NCBI GenBank assembly: GCA_020746835.1
Contig: JAGPNK010000030.1
Span: forward strand, 62,001 to 126,000
DNA: 64,000 bases
DNA from: Stachybotrys elegans
Lineage: Eukaryota > Ascomycota > Sordariomycetes > Hypocreales > Stachybotryaceae
Direction of reading: 5' to 3'
A model generated the notes under the pieces. It saw nothing but the letters and a program-made list of their open reading frames with translations, was not told the DNA's origin and made no database searches. Positions 43,216 through 54,867 of this stretch are shown here, one piece after another. The first letter of the stretch is position 1; the number at the start of each line of letters is the position of its first letter. The position numbers were made by a program, and so were the translations under genes.

Positions 43216-45601
43216 GGGGGAGGGCAGGAGAATCGGCAGGCACGTGAGCAAGACCAGGGCAATGACGAGAAACGGGTAGTCAAAACCAAGTAAGCCTCTG
43301 ACTGATGTGATGGAGCTTTCGCTGATGAAGTTTAGGACTGAGACTACTGTTATAACATGAGCAGAAAAATGCAACTGCAAGAAATTCCAATGCATAGCTG
43401 TCAGCCGCTACCGTTACTTCAGGGACAAGGGGAATCTTGGCGCTAGCCAGACGTGCAAGAGATGGAGATGGTGACAGCCTTTCTAGTCAAAGCAGTCGTG
43501 AGGCTCTCGAGATATCCAGTAGCTGTGTGTGATAGGGGTCATGCTTGTAGGAACGTTATTAGATTTGTGAGAGAGCTCTTATGTCAGGAACTTGGTCAGA
43601 TCAGCGTGACAGTTTATTAAATACTCAGCTGGCCACGAACAGGAACCCACTTGTCTTGATGCTTCAGTAAATGAACCGCGATATGGCTGAGCTTGCTTCC
43701 AGTAACCAACAACGCCGCCTACAAAACTAATTTGAAATTCGATCATCTACAAATGCAGAATAACTCCTAGGCCGCACAGGTATTAATTAAATTGGAAGTG
43801 TCTTTGATTCGAGGCATCAAAACCACGGCGCTACTTGTGCAGTAGCAGATGCCCCCTACCCTAAAGATGACGGTGCAATGGGGAGAATGATGAAACAGGG
43901 CATAAAATGCGTAGTATTTTAAGATAAATAGCAATTAAAGTACTTGAGTTGTTTAGAAAGCAAAAAAAAAAAATCTTTTTATTAAAATATGTAAATAAGA
44001 GATGTGAGAGTGATTGTTTTGCGCGAGCATTATTTTCAAGACGCTTCTTCCCGTTCTTGGCATGACATTGCCACAACCAGTTACAAAATTACAACGTCAA
44101 GACCGCTGTTCCACACTGCGCCCGCAACTTTTTCCATCAAAGGCTCAGCAGGCTATTCTCTCCCTACCGTTGACTTGTCCCAGATACCAGTCGACATTCT
44201 CTGACGCCCCCATTCATCAACTTCCGACGCGTCGACAAGTTCAATTCTAATGTGTCCATTCGGAAATCCAGCGCCTACTCTATTCGTTGCTCGCCACACT
44301 CTATCTCATGTAAGCTGCTTCTACATGAGCAAAGACGAACAGACAGGCTGTAGTCTGGCCGACTGTAACAATCACCTACTCGCGATCTACTCGATCTAGC
44401 CCTGCAACGAGGTGCCCGCCAACATTGTTACTGTTGATTCTATCAAGCAGCCGGATTCATCTGACAAAGCTTGCCATTACCAACTAAACTGAAAAGTAGC
44501 AGGACATGGACCGCAATCATCCATACAGCCTAAAGGAAACCGATGGATGATGCCTCTGGCTACCTGAATCGAGTACAGACAGGGCAAGAATGGCGTACAC
44601 TGCATGATCTGATAACCCAAGCGCGCATCATGGCGTTCGAAGCGCCGCTATTCACGGCACTTGTTGAGAATATCCATGTGGAGATTGTAGCCGGATAGGG
44701 ACGCGCCGATTAATTGCACGTCCGGCACCAAGAGGCCTGAGATAACGAGAAGCTTGAGACAACTGATATTACATGAGTTGGATGCACCAACTTACAGCAA
44801 GGCAGTCGCTCAGTGACATGAGACAGCATTGAAGGCAGACTGAAGGGCAGGGCACTGGTTCAGCTGACGGGCCATTGAACTGAATAGTTCTGCTGATGCT
44901 ACTTGCTCGTCCACGAGGGCCCATTCACTATTGCCGTCCCTTGCCCGGAGGTGGAAAAACTTGTGATCTTGGCTGTGGCAAACGTCCACTTCCAGTTCGT
45001 CACCTACGACAATGTTCGGTTTACTCGTGTCGTTCCTCGCACTCTCCCTTACAAGCAACTTCCTCTGCCCCTTGTTTCTGCTGCTCGTCTGTTTCGATTC
45101 CGCTGTAAGAGCCAACGTTATGCCTTTCAAATCTTGGAAGGCATTACCCGAACATATAATCCTTGGCGAGGTCATCGAAAACATGTCTTTGATTTCTACC
45201 GAGAGATTGAAGAGGCGTAAGACCTTGGATAATATCATAACTTCCACAATGAATATCGCATCGAAATTTCACGCAATTTACGAGCCTGTGACATCCGCCG
45301 CAGCCACAAGTGTCAAGATTTTCTCAATCGAATTTTCTAACCAATTATTATCTATTGATCTGATATCATCTTTATCGTCAGAGGGAGCCTCCTCAAAGTC
45401 ACTGGTCTATATCCCATTGGGGCACACAAACGGGAAATCTCACATTGATGAGCCTGTAAAGACGGTTTCCATGAAGTTTGAGCAGTAAATCTAAACTTCT
45501 CTGCACTCTCTAATGCATGTTCCTTCTCCTTCATAGATGAGAGATTCCCTTGCCTACTTGCATCTAAGCAAGCAAACGGACAAGCTCCATCACAGCTCAT
45601 C
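43216..45601. other. gene-poor region
   Basis: A poly(A) run with AT-rich flank lies at about 43962-44000. A reverse frame of 145 codons (44810-45247) and a forward frame of 105 codons (44903-45220) overlap; neither has a recognisable domain and neither is convincing. A repeat copy lies at about 45290-45449. Confidence 0.4.
45290..45449 (-). repeat. dispersed short repeat, copy 5
   Basis: The reverse complement runs from GAGATTTCCCGTTTGTGTG to CTTGTGGCTGCGGCGGATGT, including the ATTGAGAAAATCTTGACAC segment. GAGCCTGT occurs on both sides (45282-45289 and 45450-45457), a possible 8-bp remnant of a target duplication. Confidence 0.8.
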
Positions 45602-47131
45602 TCAGTATTTTGGTAATCCATTCTCGACAACCACAGTCCCATCCTGTTCGACATATCCCGTGCTAGCTTGTCCGTTCCATTCGTTCTCCATCTTGTTCCT
45701 ATAAAATTCGTTTCTGGTTTCCGTGGTTTTCTTGTCAGGGTCTTCATACATCCACCATCCAGTCAGAGGGTGAAGCGTGTTTATCTCGTCATCATTTGAC
45801 CATGTCAACTGTGGCGCCTTCTCCTTAGTCTTGTCGGTTAACTCCTTTCTTCCCGTGGACTCTGCGCTTGAAGAATCATGCTCCAAAACCTGTGAACTTT
45901 GGCGTTCCGTCCCAGGCAAAGCTGAACCCATAAACCTTTTAGGTTGCCCTGCCACACGGCTTATCTTCCCCCACAGCCTACCAGCTACAGGGAGCAGGCC
46001 ATTTGAGTCCTTGCCCGCCTCCTCAGCCTTCTCAGCTGGCACATGATTCCCAGAGCATTCCCATGCAAAATTCACAGCTCTCGTCGACTCAAAGCCAACG
46101 AAGCCTGCAAGCAATTTTGTCTCCACGATATTCCCACCGGGACTCATATATGTTACAGGTACTGAAACGAATCCAGCGGGTACTGAGTCAAACTCCAACG
46201 TGGAATAACCGTGTCCAGTGATTGGATTGGGGTTATGAGAAGAGTAAGGTTGTTGTGCGGTACACGTGCCCTGTTCGTCCCAGAAGCAAAATGCAACCAT
46301 CCACCCAGAAAGAGTGTCCATCCCGCTTCCGGTGTTGCGATCAATAATGCTACTCCAGAACTGGACGACGTCGGAATCACTCGGTCCTTTGGTGAATGAA
46401 GCGACCATCAAGTCCAATATAGGCTTGAGCAAGGCGCAAAATTGAGATGGCTCCTTTCCATACTCCTTCAGCTTCTCGATGCGTCGCCTAATGTCCTCCC
46501 AGTCGCTTACTTCCCCCATGAGTGTCACGGTTGGGATGCCGCAACAAGTACAATCAAAGACATAGTCGAAGTACTTCTGTAAGGTGCCCATCATGATGAC
46601 GGCAGCGACGACCTCGTCGTGGATGGTCGTGGTTGTGAACGAGGGCAAGATCCATTCCCGCAACTTTGGATCCACAATGTTTTGATCGATGAGCTTCGTC
46701 ATGTTGCGACACATCACTCCCATATCTGCCTGCTCCGGATCTCGCAGTATGAGACCCTTTTTGCCCTTGTGTGAGACGAAAGAAGAGCGTAGTTTCTCGG
46801 AATTTGCATTGACGTAGAAGCTGAACTGAGTCAAGATGGCAACCCAGATATCCTCGGGCCGCAGCACCAAGTGGTAGTGCTCCGAGTAAGCGTAATAGGC
46901 TGCGCGCACTAAGCCGTGATCCTGGACGGAGAGCTTGATTCTCTCGAGTTCGCTATCTGGCAGGGAAGTCTGCTGGCCCAGAACCGTTTCTAATATTGGT
47001 GGGCTCGGTCGATTTGCATTTTCGCCCCTGTTAGCGAAGGACTGCAGCACATCTTGAGAGGTTGAATTCTTTATCAATTGGCTGCGCACAGGGCGGGCAT
47101 CGTGCTGAGCAACTTTTATGGTCACCGGCAT
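45602..47131 (-). CDS. DUF4419-domain protein
   Basis: A single uninterrupted exon of 509 residues starts at ATG 47131 (MPVTIKVAQHDARPVRSQL). The pattern of the DUF4419 family is clear. HLVLRPEDIWVAILTQFSFYVN comes first, then LREWILPSFTTTTIHDEVVA, MMGTLQKYFDYVFDCTCCGIP, VTLMGEVSDWEDIRRRIEKL, and FWSSIIDRNTGSGMDTLSGW with MVAFCFWDE. The C-terminal third is less conserved, charged and Ser rich. There is no signal peptide or membrane helix, so a cytosolic protein is likely. The biochemical role of the family is unknown. No lesion is seen. It has no evident functional tie to the MFS gene beyond it. Confidence 0.85.
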   Translation of the reverse strand: MPVTIKVAQHDARPVRSQLIKNSTSQDVLQSFANRGENANRPSPPILETVLGQQTSLPDSELERIKLSVQDHGLVRAAYYAYSEHYHLVLRPEDIWVAILTQFSFYVNANSEKLRSSFVSHKGKKGLILRDPEQADMGVMCRNMTKLIDQNIVDPKLREWILPSFTTTTIHDEVVAAVIMMGTLQKYFDYVFDCTCCGIPTVTLMGEVSDWEDIRRRIEKLKEYGKEPSQFCALLKPILDLMVASFTKGPSDSDVVQFWSSIIDRNTGSGMDTLSGWMVAFCFWDEQGTCTAQQPYSSHNPNPITGHGYSTLEFDSVPAGFVSVPVTYMSPGGNIVETKLLAGFVGFESTRAVNFAWECSGNHVPAEKAEEAGKDSNGLLPVAGRLWGKISRVAGQPKRFMGSALPGTERQSSQVLEHDSSSAESTGRKELTDKTKEKAPQLTWSNDDEINTLHPLTGWWMYEDPDKKTTETRNEFYRNKMENEWNGQASTGYVEQDGTVVVENGLPKY

Positions 47132-47838
47132 CTTTAGTGGCTTGGGTATGGCGAGAAGATGAGTTTTCTGGACTCCCAGAATCGGGCCAAGTCTAAATAC
47201 TTGTAATATGCGGGGTAAAGAATATCTGCCTAATCAATACTCATGTACTGCGCACTGCTGCCTTGCACACCTCCCGGAGTCAGTCCCTATCAGCGTGGGG
47301 TAGGGCCAGCTGTTATTGGCTTGTGGCCGCGACCGCCAAATAAAGGCAGGCATGAAGATATGCCTACCATAAACGTATACAGCCTTAAGAAACCCATTTT
47401 TATTAATATCGACCCTGCTACTACTCTGGGTTAGTTTGGTAATGGACCTGGAGACCTCTGGATGAAGGTATATCGGGAACTATAAATGTCTAATGAACAA
47501 GGAAACACAATAGGTATAGAATGGCAACCCAACATTAGGCTTGGTCAAACTGGTAATTGCTCGCGGTCAGTAACAAAGCCAGCCAAACGTTTTTTTTATA
47601 TCCAGTGACTCCACATCCTAGTATGCACAGTGATAATCGTCCAAGAGAAGTCTAAACGATCAAAGATATCACTGTCTTGACGTATGATTAAAGGCAGCAC
47701 CGACAGCACTGTTAAGCGTGAGCAATGCAAGTAGAATGCGATTGCCCATGGCTGATGCACATTAAACCTGTGAGAAAAAAGATCTCAACTCCTGTATTTC
47801 TCCGTGTCGAAAGATTGAGCGAAGGTGCCTGATCCCGT
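47132..47838. other. intergenic region, no gene recognised
   Basis: It separates the DUF4419 start from the 3' end of the MFS carrier on the same strand. A T-run (47590-47596) is the only low-complexity feature. No gene is recognised. Confidence 0.4.
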
Positions 47839-49328
47839 TTAGAATGCCTTGATCAGCTTCTTGTCGGTGTAGAACCATCGCGACAAGAGAGTCACGGCGG
47901 AGCCTGCAATAGCCATGACACCGGCAAAAATCTTGACATCCCGCCATCCAGTGGACGAGCTTTCTATGATTGCACCACCAGTTGGCGCCATAGTGAGGGC
48001 GGGAAGCGAGATAACGAGGAAGACCACGCCCATGCGGTACCCAATTTCCGGAGGCGGCGAGACGGAGATGGGGAGGGCGCCCACAAGAGAGACAAAAGCT
48101 CCCGAGGCGAAGCCAAAGGTGACGGCGAACCCAATGGCGATGGCTTCAGTATCAGCGGGAATCCAAATGGCAAGAGTGGATACCCCAGACAGCGCGCAGG
48201 CGATGATGAACATGTTCCACCTCCCAATCTTATCGGCACCAATGCCAGCAAGAAGACGACCGAAAAGACTACAGGACGGAGCTGTCAGCGTCGGAAACGA
48301 AGCTTGAAGGAGGGACTCACCTAGCGGCGTTCAGGATGGCGATGAGGTAGTTGGCCATCTCTGTGCTCACGTTTGCCTGTTCCAGCGCCTGCAGGGCTAG
48401 GAAGATGAGGGGAATGTATATGCCAAAGGTCAGAAGGAAGATACCAGCAAGCAGGAGAACAAAGTTGAACTCGGAAAACGGTGCCAGGAAGCGCTTAAAG
48501 GCCATCGGTCTGGGCACAGGCTTCACCCTAGGGCGCACGGTGAGGATGGCGACGATTTGGAGGCCCAGGATGAGGAATCCGGCCGTCCTCAGAGCCCAGC
48601 CATATCCATTGTATCTAATCATGCGGCTGATCATGATGGGGAAGATGACGCCGCCGACCGACGAGCCGGTTGCCATGATACCCATGGCAAGACCACGCTT
48701 CTGGACGAACCATGTCGAAATAACAGCGAGGGCTACGAAACGATCAGCCTGAGGTATTGCATGGAGACTGGTGCTGGATCCTACCTGGTGAATAAAGGCA
48801 TGCCACACCGATGGCGCTGACTACGCCCTGGGTCAGGAGGAATTGATAGTAGGTCCTGGCCAAGGAGGCCATCATCAATCCAAACACATGCAAAAGGGAC
48901 CCGCCAATAAGGAGCGGTTTCGGGCCGTAGAGGTCGTAGAGTCGACCGACGATGGGTCCCAAGCCGAAGAGGAAGAAGACCTGGAGCGACGGAATCCAGG
49001 CAATTGTGCTGCTCGAGTAATTGTCCAACGGCCCGTTTGCATAATACTCCTGGAAGCTGCCAACACCTGCCAGACTCAATGGGTTAGAGAGGTTCCAAGA
49101 TGCAAACCGGTACGCACTATTGATCCATCCTGGGCTGCAAAAGGAGCAGCACCACGCTCCCAGCAGAGTCAGCCAGGCAGCAGTGCCACCATCGACGGGC
49201 TCTTCAGGTGCCTTGGGGGCAACAGCAGCCAGCTCTGTTGTATCGGTACCGTTTGGAGGCGCCGGGTCCGGTTGCCCTCCGCGCTTCTCGGCGTCTGAGT
49301 TGTTTGCAGAATCCTGCTGAGTCGCCAT
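47839..49328 (-). CDS. monocarboxylate-transporter-like MFS carrier
   Basis: Four exons (49118-49328, 48785-49066, 48321-48732, 47839-48268) with introns of 51, 52 and 52 nt encode 444 residues, the usual size for fungal MCT-like carriers. A hydrophilic N-terminus (residues 1-45) with EEPVDGGTAAWLTLLGAWCC precedes helix 1. Diagnostic stretches follow: GSFQEYYANGPLDNYSSSTIAWIPSLQVFF, GPIVGRLYDLYGPKPLL, STWFVQKRGLAMGIMATGSSVGGVIFP, a cytosolic loop (RPRVKPVPRPMAFKRFL), and LFGRLLAGIGADKIGRWN. Relatives carry small carboxylates or other metabolites in the plasma membrane or vacuole; the substrate cannot be told. No lesion is seen. Confidence 0.9.
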
Positions 49329-50880
49329 TTTGCCGAGGAGAAGAGCAAATCAACAACAAGGCAGAGAGATGGGAAAGGGGAATGAGGAATAGTCCAGCTG
49401 CATATTGGCGTCTCTGGCCGGTTATAACAATACGCAAGATTGATGATGGACATGACCCCGTTTAGATCAAGACAAAGAAATTTGATTCCTAATGACCCGG
49501 AGGAATACAGATGCCTTTGTCGGTGCTGGGCAGAGGGCAGGTCGGAGGCGGGCGGGGCAATTTCGATCCGGTTCCGATCTCCTTACCATCGGAGGCAGCC
49601 GGTCCAACTTCGATCCGTCAAGCAGCCGCCAAGGGAGCTGAACGCAAGTATAGATATTCCGCCCGGCGCAGCCCTTTTGCCTGAATATGCGAGTGCGAGT
49701 GCGAGTGCGAGGTCCATGGGCACCCTGCGCCGTACGGCTGCAGTCATGGCGCTCACCTCATGTCATCTAACCCATGTCATGTGCGTGAGCCACCAAGACG
49801 GCACACATGATTCGAGCACGGCACATCCCTTTCGTTTAAATGGGAATAGTGCTTCAGATCCATTCCGGCCTGTACAACCTCTAGGTATTACCTCTGCCTC
49901 TGCGGGCTCTGCCTCTGCTTCTATTGCCTTGAGCAAACCTGTATTAAATGTACCAATGAAAGAAAGTGGAGAAAACTGTCCTCTTCAAGCGAAAATGGCG
50001 TGCCACCCCATCCCTTTGACGTGTCCAACGCCCTAATCAAGCTATTACCCCGCGCTGTAATCGGTGCCTAAAGGTGAGGTAAGTGGAAATGGCCTCAAAC
50101 GGGATTCTTGGAGGAAGAACCGCAAGGTTAATGCATAGGCAGTGTGATGTCCATCTTTGCCACTGCGACAAATGCAGATACTTCCCTCACAGGCTCTATT
50201 AATAGGGAAAGAAGTCCCCTTCACAGACTATATTTGATTGGTAAACAACCTGACATGAAGCATAATTAGGGCTTGTCAAAGGGATACCACAAAGAGGGAA
50301 GCAATGCGCTGTTGAATGGCGAGCTCGCTACCAACCTTCATTCTTGTTGAGTGTATTCCTGCCTTTCCGGCCTACCTTGTCTTCTTAAGCGCGACAAGAC
50401 TGCATGCAGCAAGGTCTCTCCGTGCTGAACAAGGCGAGGCATCATCATTTACACCGAGACCATCGATCATGCGGCTGCCGCCTGAATGTCTGCTGTTTGC
50501 GAGTATTCCCCGGTAGTTCTGAGTCGTACTCCCGATGGTATTTGAATGGCACAATGCCAAGAATGCGGGCACATACCATACCCCGGTATCTGACAAGCTC
50601 CGTGCCCGCCTTCGAATTGCTACCCCTGAACGGCCTTGGTTTCGCCCCTGCCAGAGGATGCAGGGGTGGGCAAAATCCCAGGACTCTATAACTGCAACAG
50701 GAGTTCAGTGCCCACCAACAGTGCCTACCAGGGGCACAACCGTTTCTACTCCGTAGATATGGAGGTATTCGGCGATGTGTGCTACCCATTGCTTACGCCT
50801 TTGTCCCTCCCACCCTCCACGCTCCTCAATCACATGGCAGCATATACGAGACCAACATTAGACGCGTATCATTCTCAGCC
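49329..50880. other. intergenic region, no gene recognised
   Basis: A 198-codon frame (49440-50036) overlaps simple repeats, GCGAGT units near 49688-49711 and CCTCTG units near 49892-49919, and has no domain, so I do not call it. Several further frames near 50400-50800 are shadows without support. Confidence 0.4.
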
Positions 50881-52292
50881 ATGTCGCAACGGCAGTCATG
50901 TGACCGCTGTCGGCAGCAGAAAGTGCGTTGCTTTTGGGACAGCGCGTCGCATGGCGCACACGGCCTCCCTCGGTGCCAACGGTGCTTCAAGGCGGGGGTC
51001 GATTGTGTCTATAGCTGTATGTATTGCACTCGGAGGACAAGAAAGAAAGCAAGGAAAAACAACGAGCTATTGCTCACACAGAGACATATGGCAACTGACA
51101 CGCTGCTCATACTCCGCGCGCTATAGCAAACCGAAAGTTGAGTCATGACACTAGTCAACCCACGAGACGAAACGAACCTACGATGCAAAACGAGCCCCCA
51201 AAGCCGCCCAACACCTCATGGTTCGCCCTTGGTTTCGGTGGCATCTTTTGCCAAAACGGACCAGGCATTTCGGGAAACGACCTCGACGTGTCTGCCTTCC
51301 CTGCTATCGCTGACGGACGTGGTGTCGTCCCCTCCATGGACGTTGCAGACCTCAATGGCTGGGACGTGTCGCACCAAGTCTTCCCTTGGGTAACGTCCGC
51401 CAACCCCCGCGAATCATCCCAGCCATCGGCAGCAACACTCGAGGCCATGCTCACCAAAGAAGCCAGCGACACGCTCAACGGCCCCGGGGAGAGGCCCGGG
51501 TCCGCAAACAATTGGGAGACGCCCACGAGCGCCATCTTTACTATAGCCAACGACGCGCCCGACTTGGATGATGCTTCCAGTGCCCTTTTCTGGCAGCTGA
51601 CGGGCTTGAGCCTCAAAATCACCCGAGCCAGGCGCCGTCTTACCGGCCCAAACGCCCAACCCCCGACCGTGTCGTCACCCGAAGTGACGGAAGCCCTCGA
51701 ATACACAAACACCCTGACAGACGTCTTCAACAAAATCGTTGCAGCCGCATCCAGTTCCGACAAGACGGGCGGCATTGCGCCGTCATCCACCACCTCGTCC
51801 TCCATCACCCCCGCCGCCATCGACAACAGCGTCATACTCCTTGCCCTCGCCTCCCACCAACATCTCATTACCCTGTTGGAGGCCATCTGCGACGCCGTAC
51901 GGCGGTGCTTGGACTCGGTGTCCGCCTCGACGGATCGTCGAGATCCGAGCCAGGGCAAGGTGGGGGCCTTCTCCGTGGCCCATTTTGTCATGGTTCTCCA
52001 ACTATTGATGCACCTCATCAACAGGATAGACCGAAGCCTCTTCCAGGTCCGGCAGCACAGTGCCGCCAACGGCGCATACATTATCACGGAACATGGGCTG
52101 TCCAGCATGGAAGGGGTTCAGAACAACGAAGTAGAAGATTCAACATCCCAGTACCTTGTGCAGCAGCCACAAGGCAGCCTCCCAGCTCTGGCTGTTGGCG
52201 TCGTGCAAGGCTTACCAGATCAGCTGGGACGACTACGCAAGATAATTCAAGAACTTCAGACGACAATGGACAGCCGGGACTATAGTAACTAG
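50881..52292 (+). CDS. AflR-like Zn2Cys6 transcription factor
   Basis: Two exons (50881-51016 and 51127-52292) joined by a 110-nt intron encode 433 residues. The zinc cluster is at the extreme N-terminus ([12 protein letters not shown], then [16 protein letters not shown]). It has an enlarged loop between the third and fourth Cys, the arrangement seen in AflR-type regulators, followed by a basic [12 protein letters not shown] linker across the splice. The C-terminal part ([39 protein letters not shown]) fits the AflR regulatory domain. Such proteins switch on polyketide or related gene clusters. The gene is intact, but what follows downstream is mostly relics (P450, SDR) with an intact GMC and SDR further on, so its targets may be gone. 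Confidence 0.8.
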
Positions 52293-52599
52293 GAGGTAAT
52301 AAAGGTGGTTGAGCCTGGTAATAGCCCGCCTCAGTCTATGGAATAAGTGACGATTGAAAGATCGTATGCCTACCCCTGATACATTCAGTCAGGTTAAGCC
52401 AACAAGCACAAGGGCAGATTCCGAGACATCATTGGCTGTATCGGAGACTACTTGTACTAGGCCCTCGTACGTCTGACTGGCGGTCCAGAACCTCATTTTT
52501 GGTACGGTCTTCCCTCAAGTTGAAGACGACATCAAACTCGCTGAGCCTCAATGCGAGTTACGAAATAAAATCCGTCGCGAGGTTGAAATCAAATACCTT

Positions 52600-52870
52600 G
52601 CCTTCGGGGGCCTGGACCCCAAATGCCAAACATCAGGTTTGCCTTGCCGAGTCCATGCCGGGATAAATCCTACGCCCAACTCAAAACGCGTACGTGAGCT
52701 GTGGTCGAGTGCGAGCAGGGTCGTGTGCCGCGTCATTCCGCATCTCAAACGGATGGCGCAAGAAACAGTCGGGATTGAATTCGTCGAGATCATCGTAGTC
52801 CTCGGAGTGGTGAATGTCATGTACGTTGGCAATCACGGGGTGCCCTACGATCGCACAGTCTCTGGCGGTA
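52600..52870 (-). pseudogene. C-terminal P450 fragment with the haem cysteine lost
   Basis: One reverse-strand frame reads HPVIANVHDIHHSEDYDD, FNPDCFLRHPF, AHDPARTRPQLTYAF, then TGA, then VGRRIYPGMDSAR. This is the region from beta-1 to the haem loop of a fungal P450, but the axial Cys codon expected in RRICPG is TAT (Tyr) at 52663-52665, and a stop precedes it. The rest of the gene is absent. It lies downstream of the AflR-like gene on the opposite strand. Confidence 0.7.
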
Positions 52871-53095
52871 GGAGTCGCGACGTTGGAGTTGCAGGCGTTG
52901 GGCTGGGTGGCGGCAGTTCCTGTCCTCGCTGCTAACCCAAGTGCAGTAATGTGTGGTTTACTCTTTGTGTCAAGAAATCAAGGTTTTGTTGAGAGGTTTA
53001 TGAAGGCTTAGAGAGTACACATACTCGATGGCTGAGAATGGTCTCTTATCGTGTACAACATCAGAACTTGCTAAATTAAATGTTCATATTATGCT

Positions 53096-53730
53096 AGCGG
53101 TGTTGGCCGTGAAATCTCTGTGGCATTTGCTCTCGCTGCGGTTGGTAGAGTTGTTCTTCTGGGCCGTACCGACGCCTCATTTGAAGAGACGGCTACCTTG
53201 ATCCCTCAATATGCCCAGCTCGGTTCATGTCGTGGGCCTTTGCGATCTTGAAGCAGTGAAGGCTGCTGCAACCTCGATAGGCACTTGGGATGTTCTGGCG
53301 CTTGCTTCCGGTTACGTATCTCAGCCGTCATACATTGTCAACGCCGATCTTGGTGACTGGTGACAGAGCTTTGAAGTATGTTGGATAGAGATGACGACTG
53401 TTACGCCTACTGAGGTGCATGTGACAGACGAACGTCAAGGGCACAGTTATATGCGCACAAGTATTTCTGTCCACCAAGAGAGAGCGAAAGGTTGTGGTCT
53501 AGGGAATCTCTAGCGGCCTGGCATCTGCTTTGCCCACCAATATGCTGCCGGCTTCTTCCGCATACGCTGCGTCCAAGCTGGTGCTGTGCAAGGTCGTGGA
53601 GAACCTAGCTACAGAGCACCCCGACGTCTTTGTAGCGGCTGTGCATCCCGGTATGGTTGAAACAGTCGTGTTTACAAAGGGCGGAGCCAAGGCAGACACC
53701 CTCCGAGTGAGTAAAGGTACGTAAAGAAGC
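53096..53730 (+). pseudogene. short-chain dehydrogenase relic
   Basis: SGVGREISVAFALAAVGRVV and LLGRTDASFEETATLI give the cofactor-binding half. VVGLCDLEAVKAAATSIG, then WDVLALASGYVSQP, gives the middle. SSAYAASKLVLCKVVENLA, with YxxxK, and VAAVHPGMVET give the end. The pieces lie in different frames with a TGA at the end of the middle piece, so the gene is dead. Confidence 0.6.
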
Positions 53731-54867
53731 CCGATCTCCCGCAGCCTTGTCCATTTCACGGTCTATGGTCGAGGAATTAATCCGCCTCTACTCATTGCCA
53801 CCATCGAAATGGTTTCAAGGGTGAAGCTAATGTGCTAACCTTAACCTAGTCCAACTCTCAGCACACTTTCTTGTATGGCTATCCAGTCCCTAGTCGTCCT
53901 TGAAGGGCCGACTGGTCTTTGCTAATTGGGACGTGACCGATCTGAAGGATCAGGAGCAAGCGATTGTCGGTGGTTCGGCCACTACGGAGAGAGTGAATGG
54001 CTGGCCCTTCCAACCAACCACTTGATGCCTTTACAGGTTCCCCACTAACGTTGTGCGAAAGAGAGAGCCAGAGAAGAATGGAGAATGAAATGTTTACGAG
54101 TCGACGCCGGTAGAAATGGTGTTGATTGGTATCTTAATATAGAGTGCAGTTCATCATCACTCAGCCAGTATAAGCTCCTCTGACGAGCCTTCCAAATGCC
54201 AAAGTCGGCTTAGATCAAGCTATCACTTGGTATCAAGCAAGTTGGGAGAGCGCCGATGAGGATCTACATTTTAGAATTAACCACTCTTACCTGAACTGGA
54301 TATTCGAGCTTGTGTTTCGTTTCATCAAGCCATACTGGCTTGCTTTCAGACCTGCAAACCGTCTGTCCAGACCCACCACTACATGATCCTTGTATATCAC
54401 AGCATACAAAATGCAAGTGTGGTAAGCTGCTCGTGTGCATGGCATCTTAGAGACAAGGCCGCAGTCCAACCTTCCGTTTTGAAATACTTTGTATGCAGCG
54501 CAATCATACTGCATATAACTGCTTACTGTGGAGTATTGTCATGTGTTGGTTCTGCAAATTCCTGCCAGACCCGCTTGCCTCTAAACTCAAGTCCGTATTC
54601 CATGTATGTTGGTATCCAAGCAGCGGCAGGGATTTACCAATAGGATGACTGATTAATATCAATCCATAAGCATGAATCGTACGATGGGGGCGGAAAAAGA
54701 GCCATGTGTGGCAACAAATGTTGGTTCCTAATGAGGACTTCTGCCACAAGGACGGATGGATACCTGATCGTCCCCCCTCGGAATTGGAATTCTCTTCTTC
54801 TCTTACTCCCACATCCTTATTCCATACTGCTACAGTTTTAGAAAATCCATTCTATCAAGCGCTTACA
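53731..54867. other. intergenic region, no gene recognised
   Basis: No supported gene. The 100 bp before the GMC start are pyrimidine rich (TCTTCTTCTCTTACTCCC), a usual feature of fungal promoters. Confidence 0.4.

Noticed and set aside
45352..45747. 131-codon reverse frame
   Set aside because: Composite of repeat copy 5 and the 3' flank of the DUF4419 gene in another frame.
49440..50036. 198-codon forward frame
   Set aside because: It crosses simple repeats and promoter sequence of the MFS gene; composition is Ser/Pro/Ala rich without a domain.
51155..52108. 317-codon reverse-strand frame
   Set aside because: Antisense shadow of the AflR-like regulator, produced by GC-biased third positions.
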